In this document: positions 43,122 through 56,123 of the stretch, one piece after another
Position numbering within the stretch: position 1 is the stretch's first letter
Layout of the letters: each line of letters starts with the position of its first letter
Source: Allobranchiibius sp. CTAmp26
GTDB lineage: Bacteria > Actinomycetota > Actinomycetes > Actinomycetales > Dermatophilaceae
Reading direction: 5' to 3'
DNA: 64,000 nucleotides
NCBI RefSeq assembly: GCF_017565405.1
Contig: NZ_JAGEKR010000006.1
Coordinates: forward strand, 1-64,000
The notes under the pieces: generated by a model
Database searches by the model: none
Seen by the model: the letters and a program-made list of their open reading frames with translations, nothing else
Told to the model about the DNA's origin: nothing
Program-made: the position numbers and the translations under genes

Positions 43122-46100
43122 GTGAACATCCGCCGTGGATCCCGATCCCGCACCGCTTTCCGCGCGACCTTGATCGGCACCGTCACGGCCGGCGCCACTC
43201 TGGGTCTGGCTGCGGGGCCCGCCGGCGCCGACCCGATGCCGGCCCCGTCACCCGTCCCGCCCGTCACCAGCGCCGCCGCGCCGGTCTCCGCGACCGCCGG
43301 TGCCACCGGGACCCGGACCGTGTCGTACGGCGGGGTGTCGGTGCGGGTGCCCGCCGCCTGGCGGGTCGTCGACCTGGACACGACCCCCGGCGCATGTGTG
43401 CGGCTGGACGTGCCGACGATCTACACCGGCGCGGCGGCCGCACAGCAGGACTGCCCCGCCCACCTCGTCGGGCGGGCGGACACCATCTGGCTCGCACCGT
43501 CGGCGGCCCCCACAGGCACACCGAGCGCTCGCGTGGGCACGATGGCCGCCCGCGTCGCGACGGACGACGCCTCCCACGAGCAACTGGCCGCGGTGAGCGG
43601 GCGCAAGGTCGTCATCCAGACGACGTGGGGCACCTCCCGTACGGCGGTCGACGCAGCCCTCGCGACCGTCACCGGCACCACCGGCTCGGTGCCCGCCGCC
43701 GCTCTGGCACGCGCCGCGACGAGCCCGGGCGCGCCGGCCACCTCGGCGGCGGCCACCGCACGCCTGCAGGCGACCACGAGTGCGGTGACGCCCTCGACCT
43801 CGGCGTTCACCGGATTCGGTCTGGACACCTGCTCCGCGCCCTCGACGGGCACCCTCAGCGCGTGGAAGAGCTCGCCGTACCGGGCCGTCGGCATCTACAT
43901 CGGCGGCGCGAACCGCGCATGCGGGGACGGCAACCTGTCGGCGTCGTGGGTGTCGTCGGTCAGCCGTGCCGGATGGGGCCTGATCCCCATCTACGTCGGT
44001 CTGCAGGCACCCTGCGTCCAGGCCGGTGGCCTCTCGACCATCTCCTACTCCAGCGCCTCCAGTCAGGGTGCCGCAGCAGCCGCCGACGCGATCGCCCAGG
44101 CCCGCAGGTTCGGGATCGGCACCGGTCGGCCCCTCTACTTCGACATGGAGAACTACGGCCTCGGCAGCTCCTGCCGGTCGGCCGCGCTGACCTTCCTGTC
44201 GGCATGGACCAGCGCGCTGCACCGCTCCGGCTATCTCTCGGGCGTCTACGGCGGCCCCCCGTCGGTGATGAGCGACATGTCCTCCGCCGGCAGCAGCTTC
44301 GTGGCACCGGACCACGTCTGGTTCGCCTATTGGAACGGCCTGGCCACCACGAGTGCCCAGTCGTCGTACTCGCGTTTCTCCGATGCCGAGTGGAGCAACC
44401 ATCAGCGGCTGCACCAGTACGCCGGGAACGTCACCGAGTCCTGGGGCGGGGTCCGGCTGAACATCGACGCCAACTGGATCGACGCTCCGCTCGCCGGCAA
44501 CGCGGTGCCGGTGTCGTACGGCGCGCAGACCACCGGTCCCGTGGGAACAGGGTTCGGACTCACCGGGCCGATGTCCTCCTGGCACACCATGACGGGTCAG
44601 GGGCTGGGCGGTCACGCGCTCTACACCGGCAGCAGCGGAGCCTCCACGGAGGTCAACGGTGCCACCTGGTCGATGTACCTGGCGCCCGGCTCCTACAGCG
44701 CGATGGCGTACGTGCCCTCCAGCAACAGCAGCGGGCGTGCGCGGTACTCGATCAGCGGTAGCGGGGTCGCGGTCAACTCGGTTCTCGACCAGTCCACCGC
44801 CAAGGGGTACCGCTCGGTCGGCACCTTCACGGTCCGCTCGGCCGGCACGGTGAGCGTGCACGTCGGCGACAACGGCGGCAGCGCCGCGCACACGCCGTTC
44901 GCGGTGGACGCCATGTGGTTCAAGGCGCTCTCGGCGACGCCGCCGCCACCGACCGCGCCGCCCACCCCGGCGGTCCCCGGCCGCACGTCCCAGCTGTACG
45001 CGTCGGTCGCCAGCGGAGGGTCGACCGTCCGCTGGGCGGCACCGACCACCGGCGGGGCGGTCACCAGCTACACCGTCACCGCGTCGCCGGGCGGCCGCTC
45101 GGCCACCGTGGGCGCGAGCCTGCGCAAGGCCACGGTGACCGGACTGAGCAACGGCACGACGTACCACTTCACCGTCGTCGCGAAGAACGCCGGCGGATCG
45201 GGGCCGGGCGTCACCACCGGCACGGTCGTGCCCACCGCACCGACCCGCCTCACGGCCGTGACGCCGGCGCGACTGGTCGACACCCGCTTCGGCACCCGGT
45301 TCAACGCGGTCCAGAAGCCGCTGGCCCCCGGGGCCTCGCTCAAGATCTGGGTCAGCGGGCTGGTCGGGTCGCCCGTGCCGTCCTCGGCGACCGGGGCTCA
45401 GCTGCACGTGAGCGTGTCGACGTCCGAGGCCGGGTGGCTCAGCACGCCCGGCGGGGCCGTGGTCTTCGGGGGCTCGCAGGTCAGCTCGTCCTCGCGGCTC
45501 TTCCCGCTGACCGGACGCGCGGTGACGGTCACCAACCATGGGCCCGCAGCGGTGCACCTCATGGTCGACGTAGAGGCGTACGCGTCGACGGCCGGCAGCC
45601 GGTGGACCCCGACGTCGCACACCCGCATCGTCGACACCCGCGTCGGCACCCGATCCAACACCCGCCGTGCGGCGATCCCGGCGAACGGCACCGTGACCTT
45701 CAAGGTCGCCGGTGCGGTCGGATCGCCGGTGCCCACGGGATCCGCGAGCGCGCTGCTGAACGTGACGACCACGTCGGCGGCCTCCGCGGGCTACCTCACG
45801 GTGAGCAGCAACACCACCTCCGTGCTCGCGTTCGGTGCGCAGCGCACCGTGGCCAGCACGGCGCTGGTACGGCTCGGCTCCGGCGGTACCGTCACCGTCA
45901 CCAACAAGTCCGCTCACAGCCTGCAGGTGATCATCGACGTGCAGGGGTACGGCGGTGCGTCGGGCGGTCAGTGGACGCAGGTGCCGTCCACCCGGATCCT
46001 GTCCGGCAGCGCTGCCACGGTGGCCTACCCGCACGTGGTCCAGCTCGCCGCACGCGCGTCGATCACCGTGCAGGTGCGTGACACGTCCGGCACGCCGTTG

Positions 46101-46334
46101 CCGGGTACGGCGACCGCCGCCGAGGTCGTGCTGGACGTCGAGTCCGCGCAGACTGCCGGTTATCTGACGAACGGGACCGTCTCCGGCTCGACGTCGTTGC
46201 TGGGCTTCGCGGGCGGCTCGGGCACGAACACCGCGCTGCTGCCGATCGGCGGCAGGGGCACGATCACCATCACCAACGTGTCGGGCGGGTCGGTGCGGCT
46301 CACGCTCGACGTGACGGCGTACACCGGTCCCTGA
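43122..46334 (+). CDS. Secreted multidomain protein: DUF1906, golvesin-like, FnIII, three C-terminal repeats
   Basis: The product (1070 aa) begins with a signal peptide (cleavage near AGPAGA-DP, about residue 36). After an N-domain (about 60-180) and an Ala/Thr-rich linker comes a DUF1906/Rv2525c-like glycoside-hydrolase-type barrel (about 229-452) with GFGLDTCSAPS, AVGIYIGGANRAC and LYFDMENYG, the last carrying candidate catalytic acids. A golvesin-like beta-domain follows (about 470-605), then a Pro-rich linker, an FnIII domain (617-703) and three repeats of about 115 residues (706-825, 828-945, 953-1070). The repeats are of the ARLVDTRxGTR type common in secreted actinobacterial proteins. 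Cell-wall binding or hydrolysis is inferred. GTG 43122 has CAGGAG upstream. It interrupts the usual nusB-pyrR vicinity. Confidence 0.85.
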   Translation: MNIRRGSRSRTAFRATLIGTVTAGATLGLAAGPAGADPMPAPSPVPPVTSAAAPVSATAGATGTRTVSYGGVSVRVPAAWRVVDLDTTPGACVRLDVPTIYTGAAAAQQDCPAHLVGRADTIWLAPSAAPTGTPSARVGTMAARVATDDASHEQLAAVSGRKVVIQTTWGTSRTAVDAALATVTGTTGSVPAAALARAATSPGAPATSAAATARLQATTSAVTPSTSAFTGFGLDTCSAPSTGTLSAWKSSPYRAVGIYIGGANRACGDGNLSASWVSSVSRAGWGLIPIYVGLQAPCVQAGGLSTISYSSASSQGAAAAADAIAQARRFGIGTGRPLYFDMENYGLGSSCRSAALTFLSAWTSALHRSGYLSGVYGGPPSVMSDMSSAGSSFVAPDHVWFAYWNGLATTSAQSSYSRFSDAEWSNHQRLHQYAGNVTESWGGVRLNIDANWIDAPLAGNAVPVSYGAQTTGPVGTGFGLTGPMSSWHTMTGQGLGGHALYTGSSGASTEVNGATWSMYLAPGSYSAMAYVPSSNSSGRARYSISGSGVAVNSVLDQSTAKGYRSVGTFTVRSAGTVSVHVGDNGGSAAHTPFAVDAMWFKALSATPPPPTAPPTPAVPGRTSQLYASVASGGSTVRWAAPTTGGAVTSYTVTASPGGRSATVGASLRKATVTGLSNGTTYHFTVVAKNAGGSGPGVTTGTVVPTAPTRLTAVTPARLVDTRFGTRFNAVQKPLAPGASLKIWVSGLVGSPVPSSATGAQLHVSVSTSEAGWLSTPGGAVVFGGSQVSSSSRLFPLTGRAVTVTNHGPAAVHLMVDVEAYASTAGSRWTPTSHTRIVDTRVGTRSNTRRAAIPANGTVTFKVAGAVGSPVPTGSASALLNVTTTSAASAGYLTVSSNTTSVLAFGAQRTVASTALVRLGSGGTVTVTNKSAHSLQVIIDVQGYGGASGGQWTQVPSTRILSGSAATVAYPHVVQLAARASITVQVRDTSGTPLPGTATAAEVVLDVESAQTAGYLTNGTVSGSTSLLGFAGGSGTNTALLPIGGRGTITITNVSGGSVRLTLDVTAYTGP

Positions 46335-46390
46335 CGCGGGTGCACGCTGACAACCGCCGTCGTCATCCGTCCTCCCGCACCGTGCCGCCG

Positions 46391-46419
46391 TCGTCACGCG
46401 ACTGCTGCTCCGCTACCAT
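46391..46419 (+). promoter_or_regulatory. Candidate pyr operon promoter
   Basis: TCGTCA (46391-46396, 4 of 6 to TTGACA) and TACCAT (46414-46419) are separated by 17 bp. Transcription would start near 46426, giving a leader of about 55 nt that holds the PyrR-binding motif. Confidence 0.5.
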
Positions 46420-46445
46420 CGGTGCCGACAGACATCCTTTAACGA

Positions 46446-46471
46446 TCCGTCCTGCGAGGCGGCGAAGGAGG
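46446..46471 (+). promoter_or_regulatory. PyrR-binding RNA element overlapping the pyrR ribosome-binding region
   Basis: TCCGTCCTGCGAGGCGG contains the PyrR anti-antiterminator core (UCCxGxGAGGC) and can fold as CCG/CGG-closed stem with the purine-rich loop. AAGGAGG follows at once (46465-46471), 9 nt before the TTG start. In mycobacteria PyrR-UMP binds such a loop to repress translation; no terminator is present here, so translational control is the likely mode (inference). Confidence 0.72.
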
Positions 46472-46480
46472 TCATGACGC

Positions 46481-47074
46481 TTGTCCACGCGTCCAGACCG
46501 CACGACTCCCGGTGCTTCCGCCGGTCGAGTAGTCCTCTCCGAGAACGAGATCCGTCGAGCCCTACGCCGCATCGCGCATGAGCTGCTCGAACGCAACAAG
46601 GGCGCCGAGGACTTGGTGCTGCTCGGGATCCCGCGACGCGGCGCCACCCTGGCCGCGCGCCTGGCCGAGGCGATCGCCGAGGTGGAGGGCGTGCACGTGC
46701 CCACCGGGTCGCTCGACGTCACCATGTACCGCGACGACCTGCGCCTGCAGCCCATCCGCGCCGCCGCACCCACCCAGATCCCGCCGGCCGGCATCGACGA
46801 CGCCGTCGTGGTGCTCGTGGACGACGTGCTCTTCCACGGCCGCACGGTGCGAGCGGCGCTCGACGCGATCGGCGACCTGGGGCGACCCCGCGCCGTACGT
46901 CTCGCCGTGCTGATCGACCGCGGCCACCGCGAGCTGCCCATCCGCGCCGACCACGTCGGCAAGAACCTCCCCACGGCGCTCAGCGAGCGCGTCCAGGTCT
47001 CACTGGTAGAGGACGACGGGGTGGACGAAGTGCGCATCGCCGATGCCGCCGACGCGTCGGAGGTGACGCCGTGA
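46481..47074 (+). CDS. pyrR: Bifunctional PyrR: pyr operon regulator / uracil phosphoribosyltransferase
   Basis: The product (197 aa) is a type I phosphoribosyltransferase. The PRPP loop is [40 protein letters not shown] holds the nucleotide and RNA contacts, and [20 protein letters not shown] is the PyrR-specific RNA-binding segment. It senses UMP and binds the leader RNA. The start is TTG 46481 with an ideal AAGGAGG; the nearby ATG 46474 is out of frame. The N-terminus has about 15 extra polar residues. It overlaps pyrB by 4 bp. Confidence 0.95.
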   Translation: MSTRPDRTTPGASAGRVVLSENEIRRALRRIAHELLERNKGAEDLVLLGIPRRGATLAARLAEAIAEVEGVHVPTGSLDVTMYRDDLRLQPIRAAAPTQIPPAGIDDAVVVLVDDVLFHGRTVRAALDAIGDLGRPRAVRLAVLIDRGHRELPIRADHVGKNLPTALSERVQVSLVEDDGVDEVRIADAADASEVTP

Positions 47075-47994
47075 GACATCTGCTGTCCGCCGCCGACCTC
47101 GACCGCGACCAGGCGCTCACGATCCTGGAGACGGCCGCTCAGATGCACGAGGTGCAGCACCGCGAGGTCAAGAAGCTGCCCGCCCTGCGCGGTCGCACCG
47201 TCGTCAACCTCTTCTTCGAGGACTCCACCCGCACCCGCTCCTCCTTCGAGATCGCCGGGAAGTGGCTGTCCGCCGACGTCATCAACATCTCCGCCAAGGG
47301 GTCGTCGGTGAGCAAGGGGGAGTCGCTGCGCGACACCGTCACCACGGTGGCCGCGATGGGCATCGACGGGATGGTCATCCGCCACCACGCGAGCGGTGCG
47401 CCGGCGCAGGTGGCCGACTGGATCGACGCGGTCGTGGTGAACGCCGGTGACGGCACCCACGAGCACCCGACCCAGGCGCTGCTGGACGCGTACTCGATCA
47501 GCCGGCGGATCGGCGATCTGGCGGGCAAGCACGTGGTGATCGCCGGCGACCTCACCCACTCCCGCGTCGTCCGCAGCAACCTGCTGCTGCTGAAGACCCT
47601 CGGTGCGCAGGTGACGCTGGTGGCCCCGCCGACGCTGATGCCCAGCGGCGTCGCCGCGTGGAGCGAGGCTGCCGGGTTCGCGACGACCTACGACTTCGAC
47701 GCGGTGCTGCCCGACGCCGACGCGGTGATGATGCTGCGGGTGCAGAAGGAGCGGATGTCCGGGGGGTACTTCCCGACGCCGCGTGAGTACACCGTCGGCT
47801 ACGGCCTCACCCGGCAGCGCCTGAAGCTGCTCTCACCGAACGCCGTGATCGCCCACCCCGGGCCGATGAACCGGGGCCTGGAGATCACCGCCGACGCCGC
47901 CGACGAGGCCCGCTCGCTGATCCTCGACCAGGTCTCGGCCGGAGTCGCGGTGCGGATGAGCGTGCTCTACCACCTCCTAGGAGGCGCACAGTGA
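47071..47994 (+). CDS. pyrB: Aspartate carbamoyltransferase catalytic subunit
   Basis: The product (307 aa) makes carbamoyl-aspartate. The carbamoyl-phosphate site is in [20 protein letters not shown], the moving loop in [11 protein letters not shown], and the aspartate site in [10 protein letters not shown] and [12 protein letters not shown]. No regulatory subunit gene (pyrI) is present, as in other actinobacteria. GTG 47071 overlaps pyrR. The stop codon forms the start of a dispersed palindromic repeat that separates it from pyrC. Confidence 0.97.
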   Translation: MRHLLSAADLDRDQALTILETAAQMHEVQHREVKKLPALRGRTVVNLFFEDSTRTRSSFEIAGKWLSADVINISAKGSSVSKGESLRDTVTTVAAMGIDGMVIRHHASGAPAQVADWIDAVVVNAGDGTHEHPTQALLDAYSISRRIGDLAGKHVVIAGDLTHSRVVRSNLLLLKTLGAQVTLVAPPTLMPSGVAAWSEAAGFATTYDFDAVLPDADAVMMLRVQKERMSGGYFPTPREYTVGYGLTRQRLKLLSPNAVIAHPGPMNRGLEITADAADEARSLILDQVSAGVAVRMSVLYHLLGGAQ

Positions 47995-48043
47995 TACCCC
48001 ACGAAGTTCTGCGCTGCGCTCCGATACTTCGCGGGGACCCCGA
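47993..48043 (+). repeat. Palindromic repeat family 2, copy 1 (between pyrB and pyrC)
   Basis: It starts GATACCCCACGAAGTT and ends ATACTTCGCGGGGACCCCGA. The arms CCCCACGAAGT and ACTTCGCGGGG pair with one mismatch; the centre is 17-18 nt. A second copy with the same ends lies after metK. In both, the repeat begins on the gene's TGA stop codon. The pyrC ribosome-binding site follows immediately. Confidence 0.85.
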
Positions 48044-48055
48044 TCGGAGGAACCC

Positions 48056-49354
48056 GTGAGTGAGTCGTACTTGATCGTGGGCGCGGACGTCGTCGGCGAG
48101 GGCCGCGGTGACCTGCTGCTGCAGGACGGAGGCGTACGCCGGCTCAACTCGGCCGCGGATGCGCCGCGCGACGCACGCCGGATCGACGCCGACGGTCTCG
48201 TCGCGCTGCCCGGCCTCGTCGACCTGCACACCCACCTGCGCGAACCGGGCCGCGAGGACGCCGAGACGATCGCCACCGGGTCCGCGGCCGCCGCCGCGGG
48301 CGGTTTCACGGCCGTGCTCGCGATGGCCAACACCGATCCGGTCACCGACACGGCCGAGGCCGCGGAACGCGTGCACGAGCTGGGCCGCCAGGCGGGGCTG
48401 GTCGACGTACAGCCCGTCGGCGCCGTCACCAAAGCCCTGGCGGGAGAACAGCTCGCCGAGCTCGGGCTGATGGCGCGGTCCCGTGCGCAGGTGCGGGTCT
48501 TCTCCGACGACGGCAAGTGCGTGCACGACGCGCGACTGATGCGCCGGGCGCTGGAGTACGTGAAGGCGTTCGGTGGCGTGGTCTCCCAGCACGCCCAGGA
48601 CCCGCGGCTCGCGGGCTCCGAGGCATGCGCCCACGAGGGCGAGCTGTCCGGGCGGCTCGGCCTCCCGGGCTGGCCCGGGGTCGCCGAGGAGGTCATCGTC
48701 GCCCGGGACGTGATGCTGGCGCGGCACACCGGCAGCCGGGTGCACATCGCGCACGTCTCGACCGCGGGGACCGTCGAGGTCCTGCGCTGGGCCAAGGCGC
48801 AGGGCATCGCCGTGACCGCCGAGGTCACCCCGCACCACCTGATGCTGCCCGTCGACAAGGTCGCGACCTTCGACCCGACGTTCAAGGTGAACCCGCCGCT
48901 GCGGCCGGCCGAGGACATCGCCGCCCTGCGCGCGGCGCTGGCCGACGGCACCATCGACGCGGTGGCCACCGACCACGCGCCGCACGCCCGGCACGACAAG
49001 GAGCACGCCTTCGCCGAGGCGGCGTTCGGGATGCTCGGCCTGGAGCAGGCGCTGCAGGTCGTGCACACCGTGATGGTGCGCGGCGGGGCGATGGGCTGGG
49101 CGGCCGTGGCGGCCGCGATGTCCACGAACCCGGCACGGATCGCGGGGCTCGACCATCAGGGCGGTGGCCTCGCCGACGGCGCGCCGGCCAACCTGGTGCT
49201 CTTCGACCCGAGCGCCCGCGTCACGGTCGACCGGGACGCCTCACGGTCCCTGTCGTCCAACAACCCCTGGCACGGCATCGCGCTCGACGGCGCGGTGCAG
49301 GCCACCTTCCTACGAGGTCGGGCGACCCTGCTCGACGGCGAGGTACACGCGTGA
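48056..49354 (+). CDS. pyrC: Dihydroorotase
   Basis: The product (432 aa) is a class I amidohydrolase. Metal ligands are in [20 protein letters not shown], with further His in [10 protein letters not shown] and [11 protein letters not shown], and the catalytic Asp in VATDHAPHA. The substrate-binding region is [13 protein letters not shown]. It cyclises carbamoyl-aspartate to dihydroorotate. GTG 48056 has CGGAGG upstream. Unlike every other junction in this operon, the gene is separated from its neighbour by 61 nt, filled by repeat family 2. The end overlaps carA. Confidence 0.96.
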   Translation: MSESYLIVGADVVGEGRGDLLLQDGGVRRLNSAADAPRDARRIDADGLVALPGLVDLHTHLREPGREDAETIATGSAAAAAGGFTAVLAMANTDPVTDTAEAAERVHELGRQAGLVDVQPVGAVTKALAGEQLAELGLMARSRAQVRVFSDDGKCVHDARLMRRALEYVKAFGGVVSQHAQDPRLAGSEACAHEGELSGRLGLPGWPGVAEEVIVARDVMLARHTGSRVHIAHVSTAGTVEVLRWAKAQGIAVTAEVTPHHLMLPVDKVATFDPTFKVNPPLRPAEDIAALRAALADGTIDAVATDHAPHARHDKEHAFAEAAFGMLGLEQALQVVHTVMVRGGAMGWAAVAAAMSTNPARIAGLDHQGGGLADGAPANLVLFDPSARVTVDRDASRSLSSNNPWHGIALDGAVQATFLRGRATLLDGEVHA

Positions 49355-50517
49355 ATCAGCAGACAGCACAGGATCTCTCGGCACTGGACAGGTCGCCCGC
49401 GACCCTGGTGCTGGAGGACGGCACGACCTTCACCGGTGAGGCGTACGGCGCGACCGGCAGCACCTTCGGCGAAGCGGTCTTCTCCACCGGCATGACCGGC
49501 TATCAGGAGACGCTGACCGACCCGAGCTACCACCGGCAGGTGGTCGTGATGACCGCGCCGCACGTCGGCAACACCGGCGTCAACGACGAGGACGGGGAGT
49601 CGCGGCGCATCTGGGTCTCCGGGTACGTCGTGCGCGACCCCGCGCTGCGGCCGTCCAACTGGCGCTCCGTGCGCACCCTGGAGGACGACCTGCGCGACCA
49701 GGGCGTCGTCGGCATCTGCGGGATCGACACCCGCGCGCTGACCCGCCACCTGCGCGAACGCGGCGCGATGCGCGTCGGCATCTTCTCCGGCGACACTCCG
49801 ACCGCCGGCGATCTGGTCGCCCGGGTGCAGGACGCGCCCCGGATGGACGGCGCCGAGCTGGCGTCCGAGGTGACGACGCCGACGGCGTACGTCGTGCCCG
49901 CCGTGGGGGAGAAACGCTTCACCGTCGCGGCGATCGACCTCGGCATCAAGGCCGCCACGCCCGCGAGTCTCGCGGCGCGCGGCGTCGAGGTGCACGTGCT
50001 GCCGGCCACCACGACGTACGAGCAGATCGAGGCGCTCGCCCCCGACGGGGTGTTCTTCTCCAACGGCCCGGGCGACCCGGCGACCGCGCCGCAGGTCACC
50101 CTGCTCCGCGAGGTGCTGCTCGCCCGGATCCCGTTCTTCGGCATCTGCTTCGGCAACCAGCTGCTCGGCCGGGCGCTCGGCTTCGGCACCTACAAGCTGA
50201 AGTACGGCCACCGCGGCATCAACCAACCAGTGCTCGACCGGAGCACCCGCAAGGTCGAGATCACCGCGCACAACCACGGATTCGCGGTCGACGCGCCGCT
50301 GGACGGCGATGTCCTGGCACCCGAAGGGGCGCCGTACGGGCGGGTGCGGGTCTCGCACGTCTGCCTCAACGACGACGTCGTGGAGGGGCTGGAATGCCTC
50401 GACCTGCCGGCGTTCTCGGTGCAGTACCACCCGGAGTCGGCAGCGGGACCGCACGACGCGGCGTACCTCTTCGACCGGTTCATCGACCTGATGGCCAGCA
50501 CCAAGGAGAACAAGTAG
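49351..50517 (+). CDS. carA: Carbamoyl phosphate synthase small subunit
   Basis: The product (388 aa) supplies ammonia from glutamine to CarB. The N-terminal CPSase domain has [20 protein letters not shown] and [16 protein letters not shown]. The class I amidotransferase domain has the nucleophile Cys in [16 protein letters not shown] and the His-Glu pair in [14 protein letters not shown] 49351 overlaps the pyrC stop (GTGA). Its last codons contain AAGGAG, which serves carB, whose ATG follows the TAG directly. Confidence 0.97.
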   Translation: MNQQTAQDLSALDRSPATLVLEDGTTFTGEAYGATGSTFGEAVFSTGMTGYQETLTDPSYHRQVVVMTAPHVGNTGVNDEDGESRRIWVSGYVVRDPALRPSNWRSVRTLEDDLRDQGVVGICGIDTRALTRHLRERGAMRVGIFSGDTPTAGDLVARVQDAPRMDGAELASEVTTPTAYVVPAVGEKRFTVAAIDLGIKAATPASLAARGVEVHVLPATTTYEQIEALAPDGVFFSNGPGDPATAPQVTLLREVLLARIPFFGICFGNQLLGRALGFGTYKLKYGHRGINQPVLDRSTRKVEITAHNHGFAVDAPLDGDVLAPEGAPYGRVRVSHVCLNDDVVEGLECLDLPAFSVQYHPESAAGPHDAAYLFDRFIDLMASTKENK

Positions 50518-53816
<3,299 letters not shown>

Positions 53817-53820
<4 letters not shown>

Positions 53821-54680
53821 CCTCGGCGCGTGCGGTCGCCGGGCGGGCGCCGTTCGGCGTCCGGTTGCGCTCCGCGATGGACGCGCAGGGCCCGCTGTGC
53901 GCCGGGATCGACCCGCACCGGGCGCTGGTCGAGGCGTGGGGGCTGCCCTACACGTTGGCGGGCGTCGAGCGGTTCGCGATGACCTGCGTCGAGGCGTTCG
54001 GCGGGCAGGTGGCGGCGGTCAAGCCGCAGTCGGCGTTCTTCGAGGTCTTCGGTTCCGGGGGAGTGGCCCTGCTCGAGCGCGTGGTCTCGGGCCTGCGGGC
54101 GGCAGGCACGCTGACCGTGCTCGACGTCAAGCGCGGCGACATCGGCAGCACGATGGCGGCGTACGCCGACGCGTTCCTGCGCGAGACCCCGCACGCGCCG
54201 GACGCGATCACCCTCAGCCCCTACCTGGGGTACGAGTCCCTGCGCCCCGCGATCGATCTGGCGCACGCGCAGGGGCGCGGGGTGTTCGTGCTGGCGCTCA
54301 CGTCCAACCCCGAGGGCGCGAGCGTGCAGCACGCCGCCCTCGACGGGGTCAGCGTGGCGCGCAGCGTGGTGGCCGGAGCGGCCGCGGACAACGCACCGGC
54401 GCGCGGGCGGGGGGCGCTCGGCAGCGTCGGGCTCGTCGTCGGGGCGACGGTGGGTGACGCCGTACGCCGCCTGGATCTGGATCTCGTGGGAGCAGCGACG
54501 CCGGTCCTCGCGCCCGGGGTGGGCGCCCAGGGCGCCGGCCCTGCGCAGCTGCGGGAGGTGTTCGGCGCCGCGCTGCCGCAGGTGCTGGCAGCCAGCAGCA
54601 GGGAGGTGCTCGGCGCCGGACCGGACGTGGGCCTCCTGCGGGACGCCGCCCGGCGTACGGCGGACGCGCTGCGGCTGTGA
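53817..54680 (+). CDS. pyrF: Orotidine 5'-phosphate decarboxylase, type 2
   Basis: The product (287 aa) is the longer type 2 enzyme of actinobacteria and myxobacteria. [18 protein letters not shown] opens the barrel, [17 protein letters not shown] follows, and the catalytic [19 protein letters not shown] carries the Asp-Lys-Asp set. It converts OMP to UMP. The ATG overlaps the carB stop. pyrD and pyrE are not in this operon and must lie elsewhere. Confidence 0.95.
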
Positions 54681-54764
54681 GATGTTCACCACGTCCGAAC
54701 GGTGTGCAGCTACGGCTGAGTAGGATCCGAAAGCCCCGCGAACACAACGGCATTGGCGCTCGGA

Positions 54765-54793
54765 TTGCCGAACGTCCTCCGGCTCGCTAGGTT
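54765..54793 (+). promoter_or_regulatory. Promoter of mihF-gmk
   Basis: TTGCCG (54765-54770) and TAGGTT (54788-54793) stand 17 bp apart in the 182-bp gap after pyrF. The predicted start near 54800 gives a leader of about 60 nt; an AGGAG site lies before the mihF GTG. Confidence 0.55.
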
Positions 54794-54862
54794 CGCTCGG
54801 AACGGCTGTCGCAGATTCCGCGGGTGGCCATCGACGACGCAGACTGATGCAGGAGTAACCCG

Positions 54863-55177
54863 GTGGCCCTCCCCGAACTGACGCCCGAGCAACGAGCCCA
54901 GGCGTTGGAGAAGGCGGCCGCGGCCCGCCGGGAGCGGGCGGAGGTCAAGAACCGCCTCAAGTACGCGCAGGGGTCGCTGCGCGACGTCATCGAGAGCGGC
55001 AAGCAGTCCGAGGTCATCGGCAAGATGAAGGTGTCGGCGCTGCTGGAGTCGATGCCGGGCGTGGGCCGGGTGCGCGCCGCGCAGATCATGCAGGAGATCG
55101 GCATCTCCGAGAGTCGGCGGGTGCGCGGACTCGGGGCCAACCAGATCACCGCACTGCTGGAGCGGTTCGAGGCCTGA
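54863..55177 (+). CDS. mihF: Integration host factor, actinobacterial type (mIHF)
   Basis: The product (104 aa) matches mycobacterial IHF: a long basic N-terminal helix (RAQALEKAAAARRERAEVKN) and the H2TH DNA-binding core (KMKVSALLESMPGVGRVRAA, then QIMQEIGI). It is a nucleoid protein unrelated in sequence to E. coli IHF. GTG 54863 has AGGAG upstream. The mihF-gmk-rpoZ-coaBC-metK-priA order is conserved in actinobacteria. It lies 3 nt before gmk. Confidence 0.95.
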   Translation: MALPELTPEQRAQALEKAAAARRERAEVKNRLKYAQGSLRDVIESGKQSEVIGKMKVSALLESMPGVGRVRAAQIMQEIGISESRRVRGLGANQITALLERFEA

Positions 55178-55180
55178 GGG

Positions 55181-55732
55181 ATGCCTGCACTCTTCGTGCT
55201 GGCCGGACCCACCGCGGTCGGGAAGGGCACGGTCTCGTCGTACATCCGCGAGCACTACCCCCAGGTGTGGCTGTCGGTCTCGATGACGACCCGCCGCCCC
55301 CGTCCCGGTGAGATCGAGGGCCGCCACTACCACTTCGTCACCCAGGAGCGCTTCGACGAGCTCGCCGCACAGGGTGAGTTCCTCGAGTACGCCGTCGTGC
55401 ACGGCCGGGCCAGCTACGGCACCCCGCGCGCACCCATGCAGGCCGCCATCGAGGCGGGCCTGCTGCCGCTGCTGGAGATCGACCTGCAGGGCGCGCGACA
55501 GGTGCGCGAGCAGCTGCCCGATGCGCACTTCGTCTTCCTGGCGCCACCGTCCTGGGACGAGCTGGTCCGCCGGCTCGTCGGACGCGGCACCGAGACGCCG
55601 GAGGAGCGCGAACGCCGACTGGCCACGGCCCGCTTGGAACTGGCCGCCGCCGACGAGTTCGACACGGTGATCGTCAACGACGACGTACAGCGCGCCTCCG
55701 GCGAACTCGTACACTTGATGCAGCAGCACTAG
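55181..55732 (+). CDS. gmk: Guanylate kinase
   Basis: The product (183 aa) phosphorylates GMP. The P-loop is [12 protein letters not shown] (family GPSGxGKxT; Ala-Val here). The GMP-binding region is [20 protein letters not shown] and [27 protein letters not shown] follows. It is short compared with some orthologues because it lacks an N-terminal extension. The gene end contains an 8-bp inverted repeat (TGCAGCAG..CTGCTGCA, 55719-55741) around the stop codon that may act as a hairpin. Confidence 0.95.
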   Translation: MPALFVLAGPTAVGKGTVSSYIREHYPQVWLSVSMTTRRPRPGEIEGRHYHFVTQERFDELAAQGEFLEYAVVHGRASYGTPRAPMQAAIEAGLLPLLEIDLQGARQVREQLPDAHFVFLAPPSWDELVRRLVGRGTETPEERERRLATARLELAAADEFDTVIVNDDVQRASGELVHLMQQH

Positions 55733-55832
55733 ACTGCTGCAGTTGCGCGACCGTCGCGCCCTCCGCTCGACGAGGGCACGTCACCGGCCGCCACCATGCT
55801 CGCACTTGCACCGCAACGGAAAGAGATACTTC

Positions 55833-56096
55833 GTGTCCGGCACCCATGCCCACCCCGAGGGCATCACCGACCCGCCCATCGACGACCTGCTGCGCGTCGC
55901 CGACTCCAAGTACGCCCTGGTGATCTACGGCGCCAAGCGCGCCCGCCAGATCAACGCCTACTACTCCCAGCTGTCCGAGGGCCTGCTGGAGTACGCCGGC
56001 CCGCTCGTCGACAGCCAGGTCAACGACAAGCCCCTCTCGATCGCGCTGCGCGAGATCAACCAGGGTCTGCTCGACATCGAGAAGGTCGAGGCGTAG
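55833..56096 (+). CDS. rpoZ: RNA polymerase omega subunit
   Basis: The product (87 aa) contains the omega core: [37 protein letters not shown] and [20 protein letters not shown]. It helps assemble RNA polymerase and binds beta-prime. The start is taken as GTG 55833, which gives the usual short N-terminus; AAAGAGA lies upstream. The upstream open frame is Arg-rich and not conserved in kind. Confidence 0.94.
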   Translation: MSGTHAHPEGITDPPIDDLLRVADSKYALVIYGAKRARQINAYYSQLSEGLLEYAGPLVDSQVNDKPLSIALREINQGLLDIEKVEA

Positions 56097-56123
56097 GTCC
56101 CACGGCCCCCATCCGGTCCCGTC

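Noticed and set aside
43248-46397. Very long open frames antisense to the secreted protein gene, and similar ones antisense to recN/pyrG and rarA
   Set aside because: Long antisense frames are expected opposite GC-rich genes with strong third-position bias. Their translations are Arg/Gly/Asp-rich with no recognisable domains, and the sense strands carry clear families.
49351-50517. carA active site GICFGNQ instead of GICLGHQ as a degraded amidotransferase
   Set aside because: The nucleophile Cys and the His-Glu pair (YHPES) are present, and the FGN variant is, to my knowledge, common in actinobacterial CarA.
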